9,201 nucleotides of DNA, from NCBI GenBank assembly GCA_900557695.1, contig USTP01000036.1, positions 1 through 9,201 of the forward strand, written 5' to 3'. This DNA is from an uncultured Thermoanaerobacterales bacterium (GTDB lineage Bacteria; Bacillota; Clostridia; Christensenellales; UBA1242). The position numbers and the translations under genes were made by a program. Below the pieces are notes generated by a model. That model searched no databases. It was not told where the DNA came from and saw nothing but the letters and a program-made list of their open reading frames with translations. How positions within the stretch are numbered: the first letter of the stretch is position 1; each line of letters starts with the position of its first letter. Positions 1 through 8,493 of this stretch are shown here, in pieces.

Positions 1-46
1 AGATGACGTCGAGTCTCGTGGGCTCGGAGATGTGTATAAGAGACAG
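1..46 (+). other. Nextera i7-side sequencing adapter (not genomic)
   Basis: Artificial sequence. Bases 1-4 match the end of the P7 oligo. Bases 5-12 (GACGTCGA) fit an 8-base i7 index, and its reverse complement TCGACGTC is, from memory, Nextera XT index N729. Bases 13-27 are the GTCTCGTGGGCTCGG read-2 tail. Bases 28-46 are the 19-bp Tn5 mosaic end AGATGTGTATAAGAGACAG. The minus-strand addA frame happens to stay open through it, so residues translated from bases 1-46 are not real. Confidence 0.98.
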
Positions 47-3000
47 ATTTTATATAGTTTTCCATTCTTTATGCTTGCAATATACCTCTCTTTTACCTTT
101 AAATCAAAGCTTTTTTCCATAGCACTGCTATAAAGGTCTATTTGTCCTTTATATTTTTTTAAAATATTTTCATTTGAAAGATTACCAGTTTTGTAGTCTA
201 TAATAACAAGTCCATCATTTTCAATTAAGCATAGGTCAACAATACCCTGAACAACAACATTGTCTTCTTTATAGGCGTCTTTATTAACAAGGGTTGCTGG
301 AACAAACATATAAAATTCGCGTTCCTTTAAAATCTGTTTGGCGTTATCTATAAGCTTAGTAAACTCTTCGTTATTTAATAGCTTAGTTATTCCGCCTAGC
401 ATAACATCCTTAGCCTGCTCGCTTGTTATAGCCCCGCACTCGCAAAGCCTATTCACAACAGCTTTAACCTCTTCTTCAGTTTTTTCTCTTAAAGTTAACT
501 GCTGCATAATTTTGTGCTGAAGAGTTCCGTTTTCGGCACTGCTTATCTCATTTCCATCTGACTCATCAAACAAAACAAAACTAGTAGAATCATCTAAATC
601 TTCAATAATGCTGGTTACCGCTGTTTTAACAGGCACAGTTGTGCTGGCCTGATATTGATACTCACCATTTAAAATTTCTCTAATATTGCTAATTGTGTCT
701 TCACTATAATCGCTAATAACAACCTGCCTTTTTTCTGGCTTTTCATCACTTTCTAAAAGCTTTTGAGCCTCTACAACAGTAACATCATAGCTAATATTTG
801 GATGGCTTTCAGGGCGTTTGAACAAGTCGCCCATAAAATCTAAGAAACAAACAGGGGATGCGGGAAATTCGTCTTTAATTTTACTAAAATCTCCGCTACC
901 AACAACATATAGATAATCTGTAGCTCTAGACAAAGCAACATATAAAAGCCTTTGCTGTTCTTCTAACATTTTTCGTGTTTCTATAAGTTTAACAGCCTCT
1001 TTTGCAAGGGTTGGCGTTTTGTATCTACCTGTTAGATCATAGAAATCAAGCCCAATCCCTAAATCTTTTGAAATAAGCAAATCTCCCTTAAGTGAATCAA
1101 AATTAAATTTTTTGTTTGCTTCAACTAAAAACACAACTCCAAACTCAAGACCTTTAGATTTATGAATTGTCATAACTTTAACCGCTCCACTATTTGGGGT
1201 TGATTCGCACTTAACGCTAGCAAGAGCTGTGTCTGTTAAATACTCATAAACGCTTTGCTCTGGAAGTGAGGTTATGAACCTTTGCAATTTTTGCTTTCTT
1301 TTTTGCCCGTCCTTTTCAAAACTCATCTTCACTTTAACATTTTTAATTGCAACAATTTGTTTTGCAATTTCTTTCACGCTTAAAAATGTAGATTTCCGTC
1401 TAAACTCGCCCAAAATTTTAAAAAATTCTTCAAGTTTTTGCATAAGTGGCGCTTCAAGATTTCCGCTGTTTGCTGCATTTATAACGCAGCCATAGAAAAA
1501 GTTATCTGCTCCGCCTGCAAGTTTAATTTGAGCCAGCTCATTTGCAGAAAAGCCAAATAATTTAGAATACATGCATGAAAATAGGCTATAGTCTACCCTT
1601 AAGTTGGCAATAGTTTCTAGAAAACTTCTAATCCCCTGAACATATTCATCTTCTAAACACTCCCCCTCTATATCGGTGCTAACAGGTATGCCTTTAGCCT
1701 CTAAAGTTTGGGTTAGTTTTGTTAAAAAGGCGTTTCTTGATTGCGCAAGTATTGTTATATCTGAATACTTAATTTTGCGTAGCTTACCATTTTCGCCCAT
1801 AATTTTGCCGTGAAGTAAGAGATGTGCAATTTTACTTGCCACTAAAAGCCCCTCTGCCTGCCCCAGCTTTTCAAGCGACCCACTATCTTCCTCATCTTCT
1901 TTAACGCTGTATAGAGTTATCTCTTTTTCTTGCTTTTTATCAAGTTCTGCTGAATCCGCCCAAAATAGTTCCACTCGCTTTTGGTCATCTTTTTGCGCGT
2001 CAGAGCCAGTGGCAAGCCTTGCTTCTTGTTTGTAGTTTACGCCACCAAACTCCTCAGTCATAGTAGCATCAAAAATTTCGTTAATAAAATTTAAAATGCA
2101 ACTCTTACTTCTAAAATTTGCGTTTAATGATATAAGTTTACCATGGGCAGGGTTCTTAGAAAAGGCATTATATTTGCTTAAAAAAATCTCGGGGTCGCAA
2201 AGCCTAAATCTATATATACTTTGCTTAATGTCCCCAACCATAAACCTGTTGTTGCCTTTAGAAAGCAAAGTTAATATTTCTTCCTGAACGCCATTTATGT
2301 CTTGATACTCATCTACAAACACATAGTCATACTTATCCCTTATTTCATTTAAAGCCGTTTCGCTTTTTAAAACCTTTAATGCATACTGTTCTAGGTCGTT
2401 AAAGTCTAGCCCACCCTTTTCTTTTTTTAAAGTTTTAAAAATCTCTTCAAACTCAAGCGTTAGCTTATATAAAGCAAGTATTCTTTTCTTTGTTGTAGAA
2501 AGATTCTCTTTTATATCTTCAATATTGTCACACAAGGCATATTCTTTAATTTTTTTAATTTTTAAGCTCACTTCTTCCTTTAACGCCTTTGCTTCTTCGG
2601 CTAAAAACTCCTTACCCTCACTTGCTTTAGGAATGTTTGGCATCCTTGGAATGTTAACTAGCCTCTTTGCATTATCTAAAAACGAAGAATCATATCTAAT
2701 AAGTTTCACTATGCTTTCTAAACTCTGCAAATAGGCAACTAGGCTAGTTTCCTGCACGCTGGCGCACTTGTTTATAAGAGCAGAAACTTTATCCTCCATT
2801 CTTTTCCTTTCAGCTTTCATATGCGCCAAAATCACCTTTGCACCAGTATTTTCATCTAGGTTTTCGCTATATAAACTATCAATCTTTTCTAGAACCCATT
2901 TTTCTCTGTCTACAATCGAGCAAAGAAAATCATAGAACTTTAAAATTGCATTCTTTAGCCCAGTATCTTTTCTAGACTTTGAAAAAATGTCAATAAGTTC

Positions 3001-3456
3001 AAAGAAATCTTTATCCCCTTGCTCTGCCTTTAAATTAAAAAGTTTGGTTAGGGCTTTTTCTTTGCTTGCATCAACATCAGTTTGGTCAAGCACAATAAAG
3101 GTTGGGTCTAGCCCCACTTCATAAAAATATGCTTTTAATAGCCTTGCACAAAAGCTATGAAGGTTCGACACATCTGCAGTTAAAATGTCGTCTAGCTGAG
3201 ATAAAATAAAAGGTGTTGGTTCTAATGAGGTTAGTTTTTTTATAAGCTTATTTTTCATGTCGCTAGCACTGGCTTTTGTAAAGCTAATAATTAAAAATCT
3301 ATTTATTGGCACATTTTCTTTAACAATAAGGTCGCAAACTCGCTGAATCATAACAGTTGTTTTTCCACTTCCCGCCGCCGCCGACACAAGCAAATTATTC
3401 CCTCTAAAATCTATAACTTTTTGCTGATCTAAAGTAAAACTTAGGTTTTTTGCCAT
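47..3456 (-). CDS. addA: AddA, ATP-dependent helicase/nuclease subunit A (partial, 3' end cut off)
   Basis: AddA is the 3'-5' motor and one of two nucleases of AddAB, the cytoplasmic complex that resects double-strand breaks for RecA-dependent repair. I read 1136 uninterrupted residues on the minus strand. The superfamily 1A motifs come in order: Walker A SAAAGSGKTT (25-34), SFTKASA (58-64), Walker B VDEYQD (381-386), GDIKQSIYRFR (408-418), LNANFRS (444-450), TIHKSKGLEF (763-772) and RLLYVALSRA (836-845). The C-terminal RecB-type nuclease has H981, D1074, D1087-Y-K1089 and QxxxY (1105-1109). The ATG at 3456 is chosen because it begins MAKNLSFTLDQQ, just before the Walker A motif, and has AGGGGG (3463-3468) six bases upstream. 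The start lies inside the end of addB, so translation is probably coupled. The reading frame meets the adapter before any stop. Because the nuclease motifs are all present, probably only a short tail is missing. The protein is somewhat shorter than B. subtilis AddA (about 1230 residues). Confidence 0.96.
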
Positions 3457-6400
3457 ATTTTTCCCCCTAAGTAAAAATCTTTTGTATTTTTTATATGAGG
3501 TTCTCTAACCGACTGATAGTCGCTAGAAACAATGCCACAAACATTTCTAAACTCGCAAAAGTCGCAAGTTAGCCCACCATTTTTTTTGAATGGCGAAGGA
3601 GCGTAGTGGCCACTAAGTATTTCATCTACTGCTTTGCTTGCAACTGCCCTAGCATAAGATGCAATGCTTTGCATCTGTTCGTCAGTAAGCAAACCATTGT
3701 TTTGCTTGAATTCAATTATTCCATTTTTTAAAAGAGTTTTTTCTCTTCTAATTTCAGGAAAAATAAACCTACTTTTAGGATTATCTAGGCTCAGGGTTTT
3801 ATCCATGTTTAAAATGGCATCTTCGTTGTTTAAAATAAACCCTTTCATTTTATATGCCTCAAGCGCACCTTGCTTTGTTTTGGCAAATTCATTTCGTATA
3901 GGAAAATATAAAACTCCCGCAGGCTGTTTTTTTAAATTACCAAGAGCTGAAAGATATAGCGCCAACTGAAGCTTTCTACCATAATAGATATCTTCAGGCG
4001 ATGATTCTATTCTCCCTGTTTTATAGTCTATAAGTCTATAGAAGTGCTCATTTTCGTCTATTCTATCAATTTTACCAACAAGCTCAATATTTTCTTCTTC
4101 GTTTAAAACTATTCCCTTATAGGCCCCATCTTTGCCAAACCAACTCTCTATTTTAGTTGGCACAAACAAAGAAGCATTTAACTCGTCATAAAGTGCTATA
4201 AGTAGCCTTTCAGTTTCACTTTCTAGTATTTTTATTAAAACCCTGTTCTCATCTTCACTATATTTTTCATTTTTTAAAATGTTTTTTAATACATTTTTTG
4301 CAAATTTTGTCGGGTCTACATCTTTGTGTTTCAAATAGTGGTTTACAAACTTTTCACAAACCTCATGCAATATATCTCCCACATCTAATGCTCGCATGCT
4401 AGCCATTTCTCTATCTTTAAGCTTCAAGCCATAATTAACAAAATGCTTAAACGGGCATGCAAAATACCTTTCAAGCTGAGAGATGCTGGTAACAGATTTT
4501 GGAAAGAACAGATTTTTTGCGTTTTTAATTTCTTCTTTTCTTTCCTCTTCATTTATAAATTCAAAGGCTTTTCGAGTTCCATCATCAAACTCAGGTTCTA
4601 AAGCCTTATAAAGGCTATGGATATTATGAGTGCCTGCCTCAAGATTGTAGCCATCTCTATATTTTTTAAGGCTTTCAGACAAATACATAGTTGCAACAAA
4701 GTTGCTTCCAAGGCTAATTGCCAACTTTTTTCCCGAATAATCTTGTGGCTCTTCAACAAATGGCGAAAATACTTTATTTATACCTATTTCTTCCCCTTCT
4801 TCATCCAAAAACAGTGATGAAAGGCTTTGCATAATAGAACTCATCATGGTTTCTTCTCCACTAGAGCTTATTTGAGAAAAACTTATTGTTAATTTATCTA
4901 AAGGAAGGGTTAAAAGTTCAAAAACTTTATATCGCTCCCTTCTGTTTATTGTTCTAATTGTTGGCTCAATCTTTTTTTCACTTAGCCCCTCAAGCGAAAT
5001 GATTTCTGCATCTTGAATAAGTCCCAAATCTTGTTCTCTTTTAGGAAACTGCCCGTCTGTTGCCCCCAAAACATAAAGATTTCTTACCTCGAAAATTCCA
5101 TCAGGCTGAGTTACAATGTTAACGCAATCTATACTGCTAGGAAGAAGCGAAATATCAGCAGCCTCAAGCCCGCTGATAAACAAAGTATAGAAGTCATCAA
5201 GCTTCATTTTTTGACAGCCAAGAAACTGCGAAAGCATGCTAAGCACTTCTTTTGCCTTTGAAAGCGATTGACTGGTTGCAAGAGAAGCACGAATTTCCCC
5301 AAGTTCTTCCTGCGATTTTTTAAGTTTTTCAAGCTTTTCTTCTATCTTAAACTCCTCAAAAAACGCAAGAAGTGCCTCACAAACCTCGCCAGCACGCATA
5401 TTTTCATTGTAAACGGCAGAAAATTTACCCACAACCTCATAAATTTTCTGCCGAACATATTCGCTAACTTGCAAAAACTCGCCTTCCCCATAAGTAAAAG
5501 GCTTCAAAAACTTAGCATGGTTAATTCCATATTTTAAAACATAATTTTCAAAGTGGTCTACCACATCGCTATCAAGCTCCAAGAGAGCGTTTCTTGCAAA
5601 AGAAATAACATCTTCACTATCTAGGTTTTTTCTAATGAGCATAAACAATAGCTTTATAAAAACAAATAATTGGTGAGTTTCAAATTGATAAGGCTCTGAA
5701 ACAAAGTATGGCACCGAAAACTCTTCAAAAGCCTGAACCACGCTATCTTTTATGCTCTCGCTTGCAAGGTAAACATAGTTGTCTTTAAACCTACATTTTT
5801 TATTGAGAACATCTGCCTTTATTAAACTTGCAACCCTCCTGCACTCTATGTCTTCACTAGGGCAGCCAAACATGAAGATATTACCTTTGGTTTTAAGCTT
5901 GCCATGCGGATAGGCATATAAATTCTCGTAAATATGTTTAAAATCTCCAGCAAGTGGTTTTTCTATAAACTTGGGCTCATATTTAATGTTTAAAGAGTCT
6001 GCCACCTGTTTTAAGTGTTCAAACACTTCGTTATCTGAAATATGTGCATTTTTCTTGCTTTCATGCATAAAACTTGCCGACACTGTAACAGAAAGTGCAT
6101 TTTTTACAAAACTTTTAATAACACTACAGGCGCTTGCGGTTAGGGCATCAAAGCCAACTACAGCTATATGCGAGCTTTTAATTTTATCAGAAAGTTCAAC
6201 TTGCTTTTCTAGCATAGTAAGCTTATCAGACGGGTCGATAAGTTCTTCACCTAAATAGTTCTCATAAGCATCATAAATAAGTGCAATATCTTCAAGTTTA
6301 ATTTTTAGAGCAGTGTTACACTTTTTAGCAGCTTCACTAAGCTCTATTGGCGATATACCGCTTGATTTTAATTGCTGCAAGGTTTCGTATATGTTTTCTG

Positions 6401-6743
6401 CAAAGCCCACCGTTCCCGCGGTTTTTTTATAGCAAACAAGGTCACCCGATATTGCCATTATAATATTTCTAACAATCATAACACCCGCTTCTTTATTTAA
6501 CGGATAAATGGGCTTTATTTGAACTCTTTTTAAAAGCCTGTTAAAACTATAAATATAAATATTTGCAAACGCATGGCTTTTGCTTGCCGAGAGCAAAATT
6601 CTTTCCGCTTCTAGCGTTTTAGTTTCAGGAGCAACAACTATATAGCTTCCTAGTTTATCCTTTTCTGCTTTCTTTAAAAGGTCTAAAAGACAAAGCTTCA
6701 TAGCATAATCTGTTGTGCTAGATAAAATAAAGTCCATCTTCAT
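3441..6743 (-). CDS. addB: AddB, helicase/nuclease subunit B with Fe-S nuclease domain; P-loop lost
   Basis: This is the 1100-residue partner of AddA (B. subtilis AddB is about 1166). In the family it carries the second nuclease, contributes to Chi recognition and uses an Fe-S cluster for stability. The cluster cysteines are present: C763 in FACPFKHF, then C1060, C1063 and C1069 in the CxxCx5C spacing of AddB. Nuclease residues are visible as H793, D893 in GKIDRID, D906-Y-K908 and QxxxY (926-930). A helicase-like motif LGATDGQFP spans 559-567. Where family members have GxxGxGKT after the first strand, this protein reads FILSSTTDYAMK (5-16), so it has no lysine-bearing P-loop; the neighbouring APETKTLEAERILL segment (38-51) still aligns. 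The start at 6743 is favoured over M3 by AGGAGG (6753-6758) nine bases upstream. It is the first gene of the operon and overlaps addA by 16 bases. Loss of the ATP site is read from the sequence; its effect is inferred. Confidence 0.96.
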   Translation of the reverse strand: MKMDFILSSTTDYAMKLCLLDLLKKAEKDKLGSYIVVAPETKTLEAERILLSASKSHAFANIYIYSFNRLLKRVQIKPIYPLNKEAGVMIVRNIIMAISGDLVCYKKTAGTVGFAENIYETLQQLKSSGISPIELSEAAKKCNTALKIKLEDIALIYDAYENYLGEELIDPSDKLTMLEKQVELSDKIKSSHIAVVGFDALTASACSVIKSFVKNALSVTVSASFMHESKKNAHISDNEVFEHLKQVADSLNIKYEPKFIEKPLAGDFKHIYENLYAYPHGKLKTKGNIFMFGCPSEDIECRRVASLIKADVLNKKCRFKDNYVYLASESIKDSVVQAFEEFSVPYFVSEPYQFETHQLFVFIKLLFMLIRKNLDSEDVISFARNALLELDSDVVDHFENYVLKYGINHAKFLKPFTYGEGEFLQVSEYVRQKIYEVVGKFSAVYNENMRAGEVCEALLAFFEEFKIEEKLEKLKKSQEELGEIRASLATSQSLSKAKEVLSMLSQFLGCQKMKLDDFYTLFISGLEAADISLLPSSIDCVNIVTQPDGIFEVRNLYVLGATDGQFPKREQDLGLIQDAEIISLEGLSEKKIEPTIRTINRRERYKVFELLTLPLDKLTISFSQISSSGEETMMSSIMQSLSSLFLDEEGEEIGINKVFSPFVEEPQDYSGKKLAISLGSNFVATMYLSESLKKYRDGYNLEAGTHNIHSLYKALEPEFDDGTRKAFEFINEEERKEEIKNAKNLFFPKSVTSISQLERYFACPFKHFVNYGLKLKDREMASMRALDVGDILHEVCEKFVNHYLKHKDVDPTKFAKNVLKNILKNEKYSEDENRVLIKILESETERLLIALYDELNASLFVPTKIESWFGKDGAYKGIVLNEEENIELVGKIDRIDENEHFYRLIDYKTGRIESSPEDIYYGRKLQLALYLSALGNLKKQPAGVLYFPIRNEFAKTKQGALEAYKMKGFILNNEDAILNMDKTLSLDNPKSRFIFPEIRREKTLLKNGIIEFKQNNGLLTDEQMQSIASYARAVASKAVDEILSGHYAPSPFKKNGGLTCDFCEFRNVCGIVSSDYQSVREPHIKNTKDFYLGGKIWQKT

Positions 6744-6773
6744 AACCTTTTCCCTCCTAATAAACTCAAAGTT

Positions 6774-6802
6774 ATTTTACCAAAAAAAAACATGCTTAGC
6801 AA
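6774..6802 (-). promoter_or_regulatory. Probable sigma-A promoter of addB-addA
   Basis: On the minus strand, a -35 TTGCTA (6797-6802) and a -10 TAAAAT (6774-6779) are separated by the optimal 17 bases, including a run of nine T. Transcription would start near 6767, giving a leader of about 24 bases that holds the AGGAGG site (6753-6758). Position, spacing and match to consensus support it; no start site has been measured. Confidence 0.65.
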
Positions 6803-6803
6803 T

Positions 6804-6837
6804 AAAATACTATTTTTTGTAGTATTTTAGTACTTTT
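6804..6837. repeat. Inverted repeat plus a third half-site between divergent promoters
   Basis: AAAATACTA (6804-6812) and TAGTATTTT (6820-6828) form a perfect 9-bp inverted repeat with a 7-base centre (TTTTTTG). A third, imperfect direct copy, TAGTACTTTT, follows at 6828-6837. The group lies between the outward-facing -35 boxes of addB and the peptidase gene, which is where a transcription factor could act on both. I do not recognise it as a named operator. In DNA this AT-rich, part of the symmetry could be chance. Confidence 0.5.
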
Positions 6838-6854
6838 ATAATAAACGCTTTTAT

Positions 6855-6881
6855 TTGACAAAACTTGTGCATAAATATAAT
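6855..6881 (+). promoter_or_regulatory. Probable sigma-A promoter of the zinc peptidase gene
   Basis: A consensus -35 TTGACA (6855-6860) is followed by TATAAT (6876-6881) after 15 bases. That spacer is short; TAATAT (6878-6883) at 17 bases is the alternative -10. The leader holds AGGGA (6892-6896), seven bases before the ATG at 6904. The -35 is convincing, while the exact -10 is ambiguous in this run of A and T. Confidence 0.65.
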
Positions 6882-6903
6882 ATAACTATATAGGGAAAAC
6901 ATT

Positions 6904-7629
6904 ATGGAATACTATATCTACATTATTGCCAGTCTACTTATACTGCCAGGGCTTATATATGGCATGTATGCGCAGGCAAGCGTAAACAAAACTTTTAACG
7001 CCTTTAAAACTATTGAAAGCACCTGCGGTAAATCGGCAAGCGAAGTTGCAAGGCTTATGCTAGACCAAAAGGGGCTCTTTGATGTTAAAATCGTGAAAAT
7101 TAACGGCAATTTAACAGACAACTACAACCCTAAAACAAAAACCCTTAGCTTGTCTGAATCTACTTTTAACTCAAAATCTGTTGCAGCCATTGGGGTTGCT
7201 GCACATGAGGTGGGCCACGCCTATCAACACAGCGAAGGATATTTGCCAATAAAAATTAGAACAGCTTTTGTTCCTATAGTAAATATTGGTAGTGCCCTGT
7301 TTTGGCCCCTAATAATTATAGGAATACTGCTCATGCTTTCTGCAAGCCTTGCCCACGCAGGGGAAATTGTTGTGTGGATAGGCGTTGCACTATACGGTTC
7401 TTCCACTCTCTTTTGTTTAATAACCGTGCCAGTAGAATATAATGCTTCAAACAGAGCACTAGCAGCGCTAAGAAGTTTAAATATTCTAGAGGCAAATGAA
7501 ATTCCTATGGCAGATAAGGTTTTAAAAGCCGCAGCCAAAACCTATGTTGCAGCTTTAATTGTGTCTGCGCTGTACTTTATAAGATTTTTTATGTATATAT
7601 TCCTGCTTCTTGGAAAAAACAGAGATTAA
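6904..7629 (+). CDS. YugP-family membrane zinc metallopeptidase
   Basis: This 241-residue integral membrane protein belongs to the Zn_peptidase_2 family, typified by B. subtilis YugP (about 225 residues). Its zinc-site motif is AAHEVGHAYQH, with H101, E102 and H105. The family's second conserved patch is PVEYNASNRAL, and E178 in it is the likely third metal ligand. Hydrophobic segments lie at about 1-22, 127-150, 154-176 and 213-237. The middle two form a hairpin, which puts HExxH and E178 on the same side of the membrane, as catalysis requires. There is no separate cleavable signal peptide. The physiological substrates of this family are poorly known, so its role here is open. The gene stands alone, is transcribed divergently from addBA, has its own promoter, and ends one base before a hairpin terminator. 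The ATG at 6904 is supported by AGGGA seven bases upstream and by starting right at the first membrane helix. Confidence 0.9.
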   Translation: MEYYIYIIASLLILPGLIYGMYAQASVNKTFNAFKTIESTCGKSASEVARLMLDQKGLFDVKIVKINGNLTDNYNPKTKTLSLSESTFNSKSVAAIGVAAHEVGHAYQHSEGYLPIKIRTAFVPIVNIGSALFWPLIIIGILLMLSASLAHAGEIVVWIGVALYGSSTLFCLITVPVEYNASNRALAALRSLNILEANEIPMADKVLKAAAKTYVAALIVSALYFIRFFMYIFLLLGKNRD

Positions 7630-7653
7630 AAAAACAGGGCAAACCCTGTTTTT
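7630..7653. terminator. Bidirectional intrinsic terminator between convergent genes
   Basis: AAAAACAGGG (7630-7639) pairs perfectly with CCCTGTTTTT (7644-7653) around a CAAA loop. The T run at 7649-7653 serves the plus strand and the A run at 7628-7634 gives a T tract on the minus strand. The hairpin follows the peptidase stop codon by one base and lies 22 bases beyond the stop of the minus-strand membrane protein, so it probably ends transcription from both sides. Confidence 0.9.
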
Positions 7654-7675
7654 ATATTCTTTTTATTTTTCTTAA

Positions 7676-7972
7676 TTAAAAAGGTAGCACGCCTGGGAAG
7701 AATGTGAAGATAAATATAACAACCCAAATAGCAAGGAACAAAATTCTTAAAACTATGGTTCTTTTCTTTAACGCATCCATGCAAGATATGATTATTAAAA
7801 TCATTGGGCCATAAAGCATACAAACTGAAATAATTTTGCCTAAAATGCCTTCCATGTCAAAATAATTAAAGTAGGCATTTGATACATACAAGATGTAAAC
7901 TAGCGTTAAGATAAGTGCCACAACCTGACCTAAAACATCCCAAAAGTTGCTTTTTCTTTCGTTATTTTCCAC
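7676..7972 (-). CDS. Small three-helix membrane protein of unknown function, GTG start
   Basis: I do not recognise a family for this 98-residue protein. It has a short charged N-terminus (ENNERKSNF) and three hydrophobic helices at about 14-33, 43-64 and 72-93. KKR lies between the second and third, and the tail is FFPGVLPF. The positive-inside rule predicts an N-terminus inside and a C-terminus outside. No catalytic or metal-binding motif is visible; one cysteine in the second helix and one just after it are not an obvious pair. The start codon is GTG at 7972, placed by AGGAGG (7981-7986) eight bases upstream. The gene begins 15 bases after rplI stops, with no promoter or terminator between, so it should be the second gene of the rplI operon. 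A good ribosome binding site, codon use like its neighbours and a terminator downstream support a real gene. Confidence 0.75.
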   Translation of the reverse strand: MENNERKSNFWDVLGQVVALILTLVYILYVSNAYFNYFDMEGILGKIISVCMLYGPMILIIISCMDALKKRTIVLRILFLAIWVVIFIFTFFPGVLPF

Positions 7973-7980
7973 CTTAAGCT

Positions 7981-7986
7981 CCTCCT
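7981..7986 (-). promoter_or_regulatory. Ribosome binding site that fixes the GTG start
   Basis: AGGAGG on the minus strand sits eight bases before GTG (7970-7972) and just past the rplI stop codon (7988-7990). It is the reason for accepting GTG as the start of the membrane protein. Its closeness to the rplI stop would let ribosomes finishing L9 re-initiate. Confidence 0.8.
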
Positions 7987-7987
7987 T

Positions 7988-8431
7988 TTATTTCTTTTGT
8001 ACAACCACTTTAAGTTTTGCCACAACGCCTTTATAAAGCCTAATGTTAACTTCATAATTGCCTGCATTTTTAATAGGTGACGCAAGTTCTATTTTCTTTC
8101 TATCAATTTCATAGCCCATATTTAATAGCTCTTCGGCTATTTCTTTAGGGCCAACCGAACCAAAAGTTTTGCCATTTTCGCCCATCTTAACAGATAACGA
8201 AACAGTAACATTTTCAAGCTGTTTTGCTAAAGCCTTAGCAGCTTCAGTTTCTTCTTTTATCCTCTTCGCTTCTTGAGCCTTTGCTTGAGCATTGATGTTT
8301 AAATTTCCAGCATTTGCAGGAACAGCCAATTTGTTTTTCAGCAAATAGTTGTTTGCATAGCCATCACTAACAGAAACAACATCCCCTTTCCTGCCCAAAC
8401 TTTTCACGTCTATAGTTAAAATAACCTTCAT
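7988..8431 (-). CDS. rplI: 50S ribosomal protein L9
   Basis: L9 binds 23S rRNA near the L1 stalk and helps maintain reading-frame fidelity. The 147 residues match the family's usual length (about 147-150). The N-terminal RNA-binding domain carries the L9 signature at 13-30 (GRKGDVVSVSDGYANNYL). A charged connecting helix (about 45-75) leads to the C-terminal domain, with the typical GKTFGSVGPKEIAEEL (87-102), IDRKKIEL (109-116) and a final AKLKVVV strand. The ATG at 8431 follows AGGAGA (8437-8442) at five bases and begins with the expected MKVILTIDV. In many bacteria rplI follows rpsF-ssb-rpsR or precedes dnaB. None of those is next to it here, and it has its own promoter. It is co-transcribed with the small membrane protein downstream. 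Confidence 0.97.
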   Translation of the reverse strand: MKVILTIDVKSLGRKGDVVSVSDGYANNYLLKNKLAVPANAGNLNINAQAKAQEAKRIKEETEAAKALAKQLENVTVSLSVKMGENGKTFGSVGPKEIAEELLNMGYEIDRKKIELASPIKNAGNYEVNIRLYKGVVAKLKVVVQKK

Positions 8432-8455
8432 AAATTTCTCCTACAAGTTGTTTCT

Positions 8456-8485
8456 ATTATAACAATTAAATTAACCCGGGGTCAA
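8456..8485 (-). promoter_or_regulatory. Strong sigma-A promoter of rplI, extended -10
   Basis: On the minus strand, TTGACC (8480-8485) and a perfect TATAAT (8456-8461) are 18 bases apart, and the -10 is preceded by TGT, giving an extended -10 element. The start site would fall near 8449, with a leader of about 18 bases. The -35 lies nine bases after the stop codon of the upstream gene. A short imperfect dyad, TTAACCC-G-GGGTCAA (8471-8485), covers the -35 box. Confidence 0.8.
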
Positions 8486-8493
8486 CAATATTT

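Noticed and set aside
338..2734. Plus-strand open frames of 60-73 codons opposite addA
   Set aside because: They lie antisense to a continuous AddA frame with every helicase motif, lack convincing ribosome binding sites and encode low-complexity, serine/leucine/phenylalanine-rich peptides.
47..3456. addA as a frameshifted or decayed pseudogene
   Set aside because: I read the frame codon by codon and found no stop from 3456 to the adapter, with all motor and nuclease motifs intact. The missing end is due to the contig boundary.
3664..6258. Plus-strand open frames of 66-101 codons opposite addB
   Set aside because: They are antisense shadows of an intact AddB reading frame with no family resemblance or promoter of their own.
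6918..7538. Minus-strand frames of 67 and 104 codons inside the peptidase gene
   Set aside because: They are antisense to the HEVGH and VEYNAS motifs of a well-supported gene and have no ribosome binding site.
7626..7823. Minus-strand 65-codon frame overlapping the terminator
   Set aside because: It overlaps the three-helix membrane protein in another frame and runs through the hairpin terminator.
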